Assembly: GCA_947175295.1 (NCBI GenBank)
Contig: CAMWMK010000027.1
Span: forward strand, 1 to 39,893
DNA: 39,893 nucleotides
From: an uncultured Porphyromonadaceae bacterium
GTDB lineage: Bacteria > Bacteroidota > Bacteroidia > Bacteroidales > Muribaculaceae
Direction of reading: 5' to 3'
A program made the position numbers and the translations under genes. Positions 32,395-39,893 of the stretch are shown piece by piece; position 1 is the stretch's first letter; the number at the start of each line of letters is the position of its first letter. The notes beneath the pieces were generated by a model. That model worked only from the letters and a program-made list of their open reading frames with translations. It was not told the DNA's origin and made no database searches.

Positions 32395-35300
32395 ATGACA
32401 CAATTCACGCACCTGCACGTGCATTCGCAATACAGCCTTCTCGACGGAAAGGCATCCATATCCGAACTCGTAGACCGGGCCAAGGAGCTCGGAATGCGGG
32501 GTATTGCCCTTACCGACCATGGCAACATGTTCGGAGTCAAGGAGATGTGGAACTACGTCAATAAAAAGAATTCCGGACTTCCGGATGAAGAGAAATTCAA
32601 ACTGATCATCGGCTGCGAGATGTATGTGGCCAAAGACAGGCTTACCGACCGCCGCGACAAGAGCGACAGAGGCTACCATCTCATAGTGCTTGCCAAAAAC
32701 CTTACGGGCTATAAGAACCTCATAAAGCTCGTAAGCAAGTCATGGACCGACGGCATGTATTTCAAGCCGCGTACCGACAGGGTGGAGCTCGCGGAGCATA
32801 AGGAAGGTCTCATCATATGCAGCGCATGCCTGGGAGGGGAAGTGCCGCAGTTCATCCTCAACGGCGACCTCGAAGCCGCGGAGGAGAGGATACTGTGGTA
32901 TAAACAGACCTTCGGCGATGACTACTACATTGAGCTTCAGCGCCATCAGACGAATAAGGAGAACTCCAACCGTGAGACCTATGGCGAGCAGTGCAAGGTC
33001 AACGACGTGCTCATCCCGCTCGCGCGCAAGCACGGCATTAAGCTCATAGCCACCAATGACGTGCATTTCACCTATGAAGACGACGCCGAAGCCCACGACC
33101 GTCTCATCTGCGTATCGATGCAGAAGACCTTCAACGAGGCCAGGGTGCACTATACAAAGCAGGAATGGCTGAAATCGCCCGATGAGATGCTGAAGATATT
33201 CAGCGATATCCCGGAGGCCCTCGAAAACACCATGGAGGTGCTCGACAAGGTAGAGCCGTATTCCATCGACCATTCGCCCATCATGCCCTTCTTCGAGATT
33301 CCGGAGGAGTTCGGCACGGAGGCGGAATACCGGGCACGCATCACGGAAGAGGAACTCTACGACGAATTCACGCAGGATGAGAACGGCAACGTGGTGCTTT
33401 CTCGCGAGGAGGGAGAGAAGAAGATAGCGCGCCTCGGAGGCTACGACAAGCTATACCGCATCAAATTCGAGGCTGACTATCTCAACAAGCTTACGATGGA
33501 GGGAGCAAGGAAGATCTACGGCGATCCGCTTCCCGAGGAAGTGGCGGAGCGTCTTAACTTCGAGCTCTATATAATGAAGACGATGGGTTTCCCGGGCTAC
33601 TTCCTCATCGTGCAGGACTTCATCAACACCGGGCGCAACAAACTCGGCGTCAGCATCGGTCCGGGCCGTGGGTCAGCCGCCGGCTCTGCCGCAGCCTACT
33701 GTCTCGGCATCACGCGGGTGGATCCTATAAAATACGATCTGCTGTTTGAGAGGTTTCTTAATCCCGACCGTATCTCGCTTCCTGATATCGACGTCGACTT
33801 CGACGACGACGGACGTTATGAGGTGCTGAAATACGTCACCGAGAAATATGGCGCGGAGAAGGTGGCCCACATCATCACGTTCCAGACAATGGCCACTAAG
33901 AGCGCCCTGGCCGACGTAGCGCGTGTGCTCGAGGTGTCGGTAGCGGAATCCAACCGGCTGAAGAAACTCGTGCCAGACAGGCTTCCGGAGGTCAACGGCA
34001 AGGCTCCGAAGATCAATCTCAAGAATGTACTCAAATACAACAAGGAGTTCGAAAACGAGACGCATAATCCGGATCCGAAGATACGTGACACCATCAAATA
34101 CGCCACCCAGCTTGAAGGCAACATACGCGGCACCGGCATACACGCCTGCGGCGTCATCATCTGCCGCGATGAAATCTCCGACTGGGTGCCTGTCTCCACG
34201 GCCACCGATGCCGACGGCACAAAGCAGATCACCACGCAGTATGAGGGCAGCATCATCGAAGACACCGGCCTCATCAAGATGGACTTCCTCGGCCTCAAGA
34301 CACTCTCCATCATTAAGGAGACGCTCGCCAACATCAAGGCCTCAAAGGGCATTGACGTAGACATCGAGAACATCCCTCTCGACGACCCCGCCACATTCAA
34401 GCTCTACTGCGAAGGACGCACCACCTCCACATTCCAGTTTGAGTCGGCGGGCATGCGCACCTACCTCCGCCAGCTGCAGCCCTCCAAGTTTGAAGACCTG
34501 ATAGCCATGAACGCCCTCTACCGTCCGGGCCCTATGGACTATATCCCTTCATTCATAGCCCGAAAGCACGGCATCGAACCGATCGAATACGACATCCCCA
34601 TCATGGAGAAATACCTGAAGGAGACGTATGGCGTCACTGTATATCAGGAGCAGGTCATGCTCCTATCGCGACTGCTCGCCAACTTCACGCGAGGCGAGAG
34701 CGATATGCTTAGAAAGGCGATGGGTAAGAAGCAGATCGACAAGATGCAGAAGCTGAAGGTGAAGTTCATGGCGGAAGGGCAGAAAAACGGCCATAAGGCC
34801 GAGGTGCTTGAGAAGATATGGGCCGACTGGGAGAAGTTCGCCTCCTACGCCTTCAACAAAAGCCATGCTACATGCTACAGCTGGGTGGCTTATCAGACGG
34901 GCTACCTAAAGGCCAACTATCCGGCCGAATACATGGCAGGCGTGCTCAGCCGCAACCTCGGAGCCGCCGACAAACTGAAGGTGATCATCGACGAATGCAT
35001 GCGTATGGGACTGACCGTTAAGGGTCCGGATGTAAATGAATCGGTAGAGAAGTTCGGTGTGTCGAAAGACGGAGTGATTCGTTTTGGACTCGGAGCCATC
35101 AAGGGAGTAGGGCAGAACGCCGTCAGCACCATCATCGCCGAGCGCGAGAAGGAGGGTCCCTTTAAGGATATCTATGATTTCGTGGAGCGCGTCAACCTCT
35201 CGGGATGCAACCGTGCGGCGATAGAGGCGCTCGCTATGTCGGGGGCATTCGACAGTTTCGGCATCAAGAGGGAAATGATGCTCCAGCCTATGTTTGACAC

Positions 35301-36087
35301 TACGTATGCCGACATACTCGTCAAATACGGCCAGAACTTTCAGAACGACAAGAACTCGCTGCAGATGTCGCTCTTCGGCGACATAGAAACCATCGAGACC
35401 AACCGTCCGCCATATCCTGAATTCACGCCCTGGGACCGCCTGCGTCTTCTCGAGGAGGAGAAGAAACTGGTGCTTACCTATATCAGCGCTCATCCGCTCG
35501 ACGACTACTGGATGGAGCTGAACTATGGCTGTAACGCCAACTGCGGCAACCTCGACGACAAGATCGAAAAGGGAGCCGCACTGACGCTTGGCGGAATGGT
35601 GACCGATGCCTCTCAGCGTACTACAAAGAAAGGCAATCCCTATGGAAGGGTGACTATTGAAGACTATACTGGCAAGTATGATTTCGCACTGTTCGGCAGG
35701 GACTTCGATACGATCTTTCCGCATTTCAAGATTGGACACGCCGTCTATATCAAGGGGCAGGTCCAGGGCAGGATGTATAATCCTGCCGAGATGGAATTCA
35801 AGATAACAGAGGTGAAGAGCCTCGACAGCGTGAGAGGGACGCTTGCCAATGAACTGGTGATCAATCTCGACAGAAACATCGAGGATTCAGAGGTGTTTGC
35901 CTATCTCGGGTCGCTTGAGGCCAAGCCGGAAGAGCGCAGCGGAGAACTCTTCATCAACCTCTACGACCGCGAGCGTCAGCAAAGCATACGCATACGCAGC
36001 CGAAAGAAGATTCCGCTAAAAAGGGAAGTGATCGATACGCTCGAATCGATGTCGGTCAGCTTCCATGTGCAGACCGGAGACCATTGA
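32395..36087 (+). CDS. dnaE: DNA polymerase III alpha subunit
   Basis: The 1230-residue catalytic subunit of the replicative polymerase. The N-terminal PHP domain begins at once (FTHLHVHSQYSLLDG, then LTDHGNMFG). The palm carries the catalytic aspartates Asp464 and Asp466 (PDIDVDFDDDG), preceded by GPGRGSAAGSAAAYCLGITR, with the third at Asp630 (IKMDFLGLKTL). Fingers contain YRPGPMDYIPSF. The helix-hairpin-helix and a C-terminal OB-fold (about 1063-1140, GGMVTDASQRTTKKGNPYGR) follow. All key residues are present. The ATG lies 12 bases after the octamer array. No consensus promoter is seen between the array and the NlpC stop, so transcription may come from upstream. Confidence 0.97.
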   Translation: MTQFTHLHVHSQYSLLDGKASISELVDRAKELGMRGIALTDHGNMFGVKEMWNYVNKKNSGLPDEEKFKLIIGCEMYVAKDRLTDRRDKSDRGYHLIVLAKNLTGYKNLIKLVSKSWTDGMYFKPRTDRVELAEHKEGLIICSACLGGEVPQFILNGDLEAAEERILWYKQTFGDDYYIELQRHQTNKENSNRETYGEQCKVNDVLIPLARKHGIKLIATNDVHFTYEDDAEAHDRLICVSMQKTFNEARVHYTKQEWLKSPDEMLKIFSDIPEALENTMEVLDKVEPYSIDHSPIMPFFEIPEEFGTEAEYRARITEEELYDEFTQDENGNVVLSREEGEKKIARLGGYDKLYRIKFEADYLNKLTMEGARKIYGDPLPEEVAERLNFELYIMKTMGFPGYFLIVQDFINTGRNKLGVSIGPGRGSAAGSAAAYCLGITRVDPIKYDLLFERFLNPDRISLPDIDVDFDDDGRYEVLKYVTEKYGAEKVAHIITFQTMATKSALADVARVLEVSVAESNRLKKLVPDRLPEVNGKAPKINLKNVLKYNKEFENETHNPDPKIRDTIKYATQLEGNIRGTGIHACGVIICRDEISDWVPVSTATDADGTKQITTQYEGSIIEDTGLIKMDFLGLKTLSIIKETLANIKASKGIDVDIENIPLDDPATFKLYCEGRTTSTFQFESAGMRTYLRQLQPSKFEDLIAMNALYRPGPMDYIPSFIARKHGIEPIEYDIPIMEKYLKETYGVTVYQEQVMLLSRLLANFTRGESDMLRKAMGKKQIDKMQKLKVKFMAEGQKNGHKAEVLEKIWADWEKFASYAFNKSHATCYSWVAYQTGYLKANYPAEYMAGVLSRNLGAADKLKVIIDECMRMGLTVKGPDVNESVEKFGVSKDGVIRFGLGAIKGVGQNAVSTIIAEREKEGPFKDIYDFVERVNLSGCNRAAIEALAMSGAFDSFGIKREMMLQPMFDTTYADILVKYGQNFQNDKNSLQMSLFGDIETIETNRPPYPEFTPWDRLRLLEEEKKLVLTYISAHPLDDYWMELNYGCNANCGNLDDKIEKGAALTLGGMVTDASQRTTKKGNPYGRVTIEDYTGKYDFALFGRDFDTIFPHFKIGHAVYIKGQVQGRMYNPAEMEFKITEVKSLDSVRGTLANELVINLDRNIEDSEVFAYLGSLEAKPEERSGELFINLYDRERQQSIRIRSRKKIPLKREVIDTLESMSVSFHVQTGDH

Positions 36088-36124
36088 TCAGGGGAAGCCT
36101 TGAAGATTAATTTAATTTACGGAT

Positions 36125-36158
36125 AAGGGGCTGATGTCGGAATCGACATCAGCCCCTT
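36125..36158. terminator. Bidirectional terminator between dnaE and trxA
   Basis: A perfect 15-bp stem (AAGGGGCTGATGTCG with CGACATCAGCCCCTT) with a GAAT loop lies between two convergent genes. It is followed by a T-rich stretch (GCTTTCTTGGTT) on the plus strand. Confidence 0.9.
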
Positions 36159-36181
36159 GCTTTCTTGGTTGATTCTTTGGG

Positions 36182-36493
36182 TTAGAGGATAGCCTGAAGC
36201 TTGGCCTCAAGGTCGGCGAGCTTGACGAGGCCTACCGAGCGCTCCTTCATTTCTCCGTCTTTGAAGAAAAGGACTGTAGGGATGTTGCGCACGCGGTTTT
36301 CGCTTGCGATCTCATCGTTGTCGTCGATGTTGAGTTTGCCTACTGTCACCTGATCGCCGTATTTCTCAGCGAGTTCCTCCACGATGGGGCCGAGTTTGAT
36401 ACAGGGACCGCACCAAGTGGCCCAGAAGTCGATCACTACGGGTTTGCCGCTCTCGATAGCCTCGCGGGCTGTCTGGTCGTTGAATTCCAACAT
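36182..36493 (-). CDS. trxA: Thioredoxin
   Basis: A 103-residue cytoplasmic disulfide reductase with the active site Trp27-Cys28-Gly-Pro-Cys31 (FWATWCGPCIKLGP). The cis-proline motif is NIPTVLFFKDGE. Length is that of a single-domain thioredoxin without a signal peptide. Its reductase, trxB, is at 19986-20927. It starts 39 bases after the GH51 gene on the same strand. That short gap has no recognisable TTTG/TAnnTTTG promoter, so it could be co-transcribed with the arabinofuranosidase, which would be odd for a housekeeping gene. Alternatively its promoter lies within the GH51 coding region. Confidence 0.96.
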   Translation of the reverse strand: MLEFNDQTAREAIESGKPVVIDFWATWCGPCIKLGPIVEELAEKYGDQVTVGKLNIDDNDEIASENRVRNIPTVLFFKDGEMKERSVGLVKLADLEAKLQAIL

Positions 36494-36532
36494 GATTCTT
36501 TACTTTTTGATTTTGTTACTGTGTAGATATGA

Positions 36533-38518
36533 TTACTTTTTAGCTATATTGAAAGTATAGACTGCGAATGTCTTGGGTCCGATGGTGGTAGACCATGCGT
36601 TGCCTGAGGCGTCGATGGCCTTCTCCTGCGGAGTGATGAGTGAGGGATTGTCAAGGCTGTTTTCGGCAGTCTCCACGTCGGAATGAAGTGTCACTTCCTT
36701 GCCTCCGGCGAGAGTGGCCTTCTTCATGCCGTCGAATGTGAGGTTGAGCTGCTGCGGCTCGTCCGAGACGTTTGCCACCTTAACGATATAGGTGTTGTCA
36801 GTCTTGTCGATCACCGCGCTTGCGAACAGTCCGTTCTGGTCGGGGTCGCCGGCTATAGTCTTGCCGTTCATTGTCAGAGGAAGCACGTTGTCGCCCTTGT
36901 TTGTGCCGTAGAGCTGCTGCACGTAGTAGCTGCAGGTAGGGAAGCTCTCCAGATTGTCAAACCATATCATGTCGGGTCTCCACTGCCAGCCCTCCACGTG
37001 GGCGAAGAGGGGAGCGTACGTGGCCATGTGCACTACGTCGGCGTTGCGCTCGAGTCCGGTCATGAAAGCGGCTTCCAGCAGGGCGGCGTTGAAGTGATTC
37101 CACTTCTTTCCCTTTCCGTGGCAAGCGTATTCTCCGGCAAAAACCTTCGGTCCCTTGCGGTCGTAGTTGTCGTAGCGGCGACCCTGCTCGAGAAACCATT
37201 TTTCGGGGCGGTAGAAATGTTCGTCTACGAGGTCGGCCTTCAGTCGGGTCATCTCAGGCCAGAGATAGTCGAATTTGTCACCTTCCGAGTCGGGACCTGA
37301 TGAACCGATTATCTTTATCTCCGGATGCTTCTTGCGCATCACGTCGAGGAATTTTTCAAGACGCTCCGGATATTCAGGTCCCCACTGCTCGTTGCCTATG
37401 CCGATGTATTTGAGGTTGAAGGGTTCGGGATGTCCCATTTCCGCGCGGAGCTTGCCCCATTCCGTATCGGTCGATCCGTTGGCAAACTCCACGAGGTCGA
37501 GAGCGTCGTCGATAAACTGCTGAAGCTCCTCGCCTTCGGCGTGGGCATGGGGGTCATTGTTCTGATACTGGCATACGAGGCCTACGTTGAGGATAGGCAG
37601 GGGTTCGCTGCCTATCTCCTCGCTGAGGAGGAAGTAGTCGTAGAAGCCGAGGCCATATGTCTGGAAATAGTCGGGATAGAAGCGATGGGGGAAAGTATAG
37701 TGCCAGCGGTTTTCGTTGAGCGGACGGTTTTCCACCGGTCCTACGGTGTTTTTCCACTGGTAGCGTGTATCCATGTCGGTGCCTTCCACGATGCATCCGC
37801 CGGGGAAGCGGAATACACCCGGCTTTAGGTCGGCGAGTTTCTGGGCAAGGTCTTTGCGCATGCCGTTTTCATGCCCCTTCCAGGTGTCGACGGGGAAGAG
37901 TGAAACGTGTTCCAGATCCACTCCTGATTTCGGTGTGGTCAGGAAGATGCGGAGGTGAGCCTTAGCGTCGGTCTTCGAGGGTTTGAGCACAACGGTATAT
38001 TTCTTCCATTCCTTACCGGAGATCTCCAGGTCTTGCTTTGCGATTGCCTGGCGGTCGTCCATTGTGTCGGGATCGGTGATTTCAACGCGGATTTTCGATT
38101 TCTCGCCGTCTACGGTGCGTGCCCATACGGAGAAGCGGTATTCCTTGTCTTTCTCTACTCCTATTCCGAAGAAGCCTTCGTTTTCGATACCGGTGTGTTT
38201 ATGTCCGTGTCCGGGGTCGCCGAGGCGTACGTAGTGGGGATTGCGTTCGAAAGGTCCGTCTTCACGCACTTGTACGTTGCCGAAAGTGTTCCATCCCATG
38301 AAGGTCTGGGGGAATTCGAATGAGCGGTTCTTGATGAGTTCGGCGTAAAGCCCTCCGTCGGCTCCGAAGTTTATGTCTTCGAAGAATATGCCGTACATTG
38401 TAGGCTGGATTGGGGCACCCGGTTTGTTGGTCTTTATGACAAAATCGTTTGTAGCCGCTCCCGCTGACAGCACAGCGAGGGCGGCAAGGCTCGAAAGTAT
38501 TGGTTTTCGGTTCTTCAT
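36533..38518 (-). CDS. Secreted GH51 alpha-L-arabinofuranosidase
   Basis: A 661-residue exported enzyme that removes terminal arabinofuranose from arabinan, arabinoxylan or arabinogalactan. The signal peptide is MKNRKPILSSLAALAVLSAG. PTMYGIFFEDINFGADGGLY opens the family fold. A carbohydrate-binding-like beta-sandwich insert lies at about 70-215 (RFSVWARTVDGEKSKIRVEI). The TIM barrel has the acid/base glutamate in YIGIGNEQWG near residue 374 and the nucleophile glutamate in FAGEYACHG near 461. The C-terminal beta domain holds DNTYIVKVANVS. Together with the two GH43-type enzymes this supports growth on arabinose-containing plant polysaccharide. It has its own consensus promoter. Confidence 0.95.
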   Translation of the reverse strand: MKNRKPILSSLAALAVLSAGAATNDFVIKTNKPGAPIQPTMYGIFFEDINFGADGGLYAELIKNRSFEFPQTFMGWNTFGNVQVREDGPFERNPHYVRLGDPGHGHKHTGIENEGFFGIGVEKDKEYRFSVWARTVDGEKSKIRVEITDPDTMDDRQAIAKQDLEISGKEWKKYTVVLKPSKTDAKAHLRIFLTTPKSGVDLEHVSLFPVDTWKGHENGMRKDLAQKLADLKPGVFRFPGGCIVEGTDMDTRYQWKNTVGPVENRPLNENRWHYTFPHRFYPDYFQTYGLGFYDYFLLSEEIGSEPLPILNVGLVCQYQNNDPHAHAEGEELQQFIDDALDLVEFANGSTDTEWGKLRAEMGHPEPFNLKYIGIGNEQWGPEYPERLEKFLDVMRKKHPEIKIIGSSGPDSEGDKFDYLWPEMTRLKADLVDEHFYRPEKWFLEQGRRYDNYDRKGPKVFAGEYACHGKGKKWNHFNAALLEAAFMTGLERNADVVHMATYAPLFAHVEGWQWRPDMIWFDNLESFPTCSYYVQQLYGTNKGDNVLPLTMNGKTIAGDPDQNGLFASAVIDKTDNTYIVKVANVSDEPQQLNLTFDGMKKATLAGGKEVTLHSDVETAENSLDNPSLITPQEKAIDASGNAWSTTIGPKTFAVYTFNIAKK

Positions 38519-38542
38519 GTCTGTCGGTTAAAAATTCAGATG

Positions 38543-38574
38543 CAAAGATAATCGTTATTTCCGACATATCCAAA
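38543..38574 (-). promoter_or_regulatory. Promoter of the GH51 gene
   Basis: On the minus strand, TTTG (38574-38571), a 20-base spacer and TATCTTTG (38550-38543) match the Bacteroidetes consensus. The expected start is near 38539, about 21 bases before the ATG at 38518. Confidence 0.72.
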
Positions 38575-38601
38575 TTTTTCTCGGGCATCCTTCTCAGTCG
38601 G

Positions 38602-39084
38602 TCAGTCGGCGACTATCGCGCCGTTGAGAGTCACCAGGTCGATATTTCCGGTAATCAATATGAACGACACCTCGTCGGGCTCGGTCACCGCGATGAGAAG
38701 TTTCTCGATATTTTTACCCTCTTTGTCGAAGACACCTGAAATCTGCACGTTATCTCCGTCGCTGGAAGTCTCCGTGATCAGCTCAAAGGGGTATTCCTTC
38801 AGGATATCACGGCATTTCTTCTCCAGATTCTTAGCTGCCTTCCGGTCTTCGCTCGACACTATCTCGATCGTTGAGATTTTGCTCAGAAGCTTGGAGAGAT
38901 CAATTGAGGAATTATCGCTTGTGATATCCATCGAAGCTCCGCCGGCCAGGCTCAGCATGGTCTTTCCAATAAATACGGAACTGACACCTTCCATGGAGGA
39001 TACATCAGAAAACATTTTCTGTGCCGAACAGCTAATCGACACCGCGCATAAGAAAGCGCATAAGGTCAAGTGTACTTTTTTCAT
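38602..39084 (-). CDS. DUF4252-type exported protein
   Basis: A 160-residue protein with a signal peptide (MKKVHLTLCAFLCAVSISCSAQ; Cys19 could be a lipidation site or the cut may follow SCSA). The body has MFSDVSSMEGVSSVFIGKTM and a repeated pattern of short strands, then EVSFILITGNIDLVTLNGAI at the end. This resembles the DUF4252 family of Bacteroidales exported proteins, whose function is not known. Its ATG overlaps the stop of the anti-sigma-like gene (ATGA), so the two are translated together. It is the last of three genes beginning with a sigma factor, which suggests that it is a target of, or part of, that regulatory unit. Confidence 0.75.
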   Translation of the reverse strand: MKKVHLTLCAFLCAVSISCSAQKMFSDVSSMEGVSSVFIGKTMLSLAGGASMDITSDNSSIDLSKLLSKISTIEIVSSEDRKAAKNLEKKCRDILKEYPFELITETSSDGDNVQISGVFDKEGKNIEKLLIAVTEPDEVSFILITGNIDLVTLNGAIVAD

Positions 39085-39821
39085 TGCAATAATCTTTTTG
39101 TAGTTTGTTTGTTATCTTCTATTGCTTTTCCTAAATATAAGATTGCCTCATTGGCCTTATCGGTATTCCCGGCAATAAGCTGGCCAATTCTCCGTGCTAT
39201 TTCCATGACTTCTTCAGGATCCGTAATCTCCAGGTAGCCGTCGTCTCCGCCGGAGTTAGTTAGAGTATCTGTGCTATTGACGCAGTTCCTGACTACTGTA
39301 TTCGTAGTAGTGGCCGCAGAAGACTGGGTTTCCATAACTGCAGGCTCTTTATGGATCTCCGAAATCTTAACCGTATCGGGATTTACGACGGTGGAGACGT
39401 AGACATGGGAGGAATCCTTTTCGGCCGCTACATACGTTTGCCCGGGCAGATCGCTGCCGGAGGGAGCGAAAAGAATTACGGTGGTTGTGATTGCCACAAC
39501 AATAGCTGATGCGGCGGCATAGAGCCAGAAATTCTTCCATTTGCCGCTCCATAAGGTTACGCGAGGCTCCGGGGAGTCGTCTATGGCAGAGTTGATCTTC
39601 TCAAACAGTCCATTCGGAATCTCTGGAACTTCAGAATCAGGCAGGAGCGCATTCAGGGAGAGGAAATATTTGCGGTCGGCTGCCATGTCAAGCGGAATGT
39701 CATCGGTATCGGTCGTAGAGAAGAAAGACTCCAACATAGCCTCTTCTTCGGGGGAAGTGTCTGCCTCATAAAACTTATGAAGCAATCTTCGGATATATGC
39801 AATATCTTGTTTACTCTTCAT
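39081..39821 (-). CDS. Single-pass membrane protein, probable anti-sigma factor
   Basis: A 246-residue protein with a cytoplasmic helical N-terminus (IAYIRRLLHKFYEADTSPEE; about 1-95), one membrane helix at about 98-119 (LYAAASAIVVAITTTVILFA) and a periplasmic remainder. The remainder is a Ser/Thr-rich stretch and a C-terminal helical segment (DPEEVMEIARRIGQLIAG). The start resembles the zinc-free helical anti-sigma-like domain common in Bacteroidales (ALIRRFYEGETSPEEE-type). This topology and the position overlapping the end of a sigma factor gene by 11 bases support an anti-sigma role. I do not recognise a named family, so this is inference. It overlaps the DUF4252 gene by 4 bases. Confidence 0.65.
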   Translation of the reverse strand: MKSKQDIAYIRRLLHKFYEADTSPEEEAMLESFFSTTDTDDIPLDMAADRKYFLSLNALLPDSEVPEIPNGLFEKINSAIDDSPEPRVTLWSGKWKNFWLYAAASAIVVAITTTVILFAPSGSDLPGQTYVAAEKDSSHVYVSTVVNPDTVKISEIHKEPAVMETQSSAATTTNTVVRNCVNSTDTLTNSGGDDGYLEITDPEEVMEIARRIGQLIAGNTDKANEAILYLGKAIEDNKQTTKRLLQ

Positions 39822-39891
39822 TTTTCATTAATTCTCTTATGGTTTTTCTTCCTCTGCTCAGGATAACCCTCACGTTTTCGGGCGATTCTCC
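39811..39891 (-). CDS. C-terminal end of an ECF-type RNA polymerase sigma factor (partial)
   Basis: The minus-strand frame entering from the window edge reads GESPENVRVILSRGRKTIRE, then LMKNEE and a TAA at 39813-39811. The segment SPENVRVILSRGRKTIREL is the recognition helix and end of sigma-70 region 4 of ECF sigma factors. Only 26 residues are inside the window. The stop lies inside the next gene, overlapping its ATG by 11 bases, so the sigma factor and its probable anti-sigma factor are translationally coupled. This frame was found by translating the edge by eye. Confidence 0.8.
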   Translation of the reverse strand, partial: GESPENVRVILSRGRKTIRELMKNEE

Positions 39892-39893
39892 TG

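Noticed and set aside
32110..32679. Frames with repeated GCWVVGLL or QQPNNPTT residues across the octamer array
   Set aside because: They are translations of the simple repeat itself and cross into the lipoprotein or dnaE in the wrong frame; no independent coding evidence.

Overview
The window looks like a chromosome segment of a Bacteroidales bacterium, most likely a gut Muribaculaceae/Bacteroidaceae-type organism. The evidence is the gene order (ftsK-lolA-trxB-dCMP deaminase-S41 protease-5-formyl-THF cyclo-ligase), a primary sigma factor without region 1.1, and repeated promoters of the Bacteroidetes form TTTG-N19-22-TAnnTTTG. Secreted GH43 and GH51 glycosidases and a DUF4252 protein behind a sigma factor and a membrane protein point the same way. 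The genus is an inference. Genes are dense, no gap exceeds 300 bases, and I see no tRNA, rRNA, CRISPR array, phage or intact insertion sequence.

Layout, left: 1-108 is the tail of a membrane protein, followed by a PP2C phosphatase (274-1056). Next is a broken AAA-ATPase-like gene start whose promoter and first ~45 codons run in frame into a secreted GH43-like glycosidase (1334-2422). The anaerobic ribonucleotide reductase pair nrdD-nrdG lies on the minus strand and overlaps the end of that glycosidase. A minus-strand carbohydrate block follows: GH43 xylosidase/arabinofuranosidase-type enzyme (5276-6949) and an 807-residue beta-helix protein (7031-9454). The latter is divergent from an iron-type alcohol dehydrogenase (9660-10829).

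Layout, centre: a minus-strand operon carries a small membrane protein, dxs, trkA and trkH. It is divergent from a long plus-strand series: ftsK, lolA, trxB, dCMP deaminase, S41 protease, 5-formyl-THF cyclo-ligase, an M16 protease and an M3 oligopeptidase. Minus-strand rpoD and a DegP/HtrA protease follow.

Layout, right: a NlpC/P60 lipoprotein is followed by a (AACAACCC)12 octamer array directly upstream of dnaE. Minus-strand trxA and a GH51 arabinofuranosidase come next. The window ends in a DUF4252 protein, an anti-sigma-like membrane protein and the tail of an RNA polymerase sigma factor.

Most of the window is core metabolism, envelope maintenance and plant-polysaccharide (arabinan/arabinoxylan/pectin) degradation. 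I did not find a clearly new multi-gene system. The most unusual signals are the octamer array in front of dnaE, the promoter and ATPase fragment captured by a glycosidase gene, the nearly leaderless promoter of the NlpC lipoprotein, and the sigma/membrane protein/DUF4252 operon cut by the window edge.
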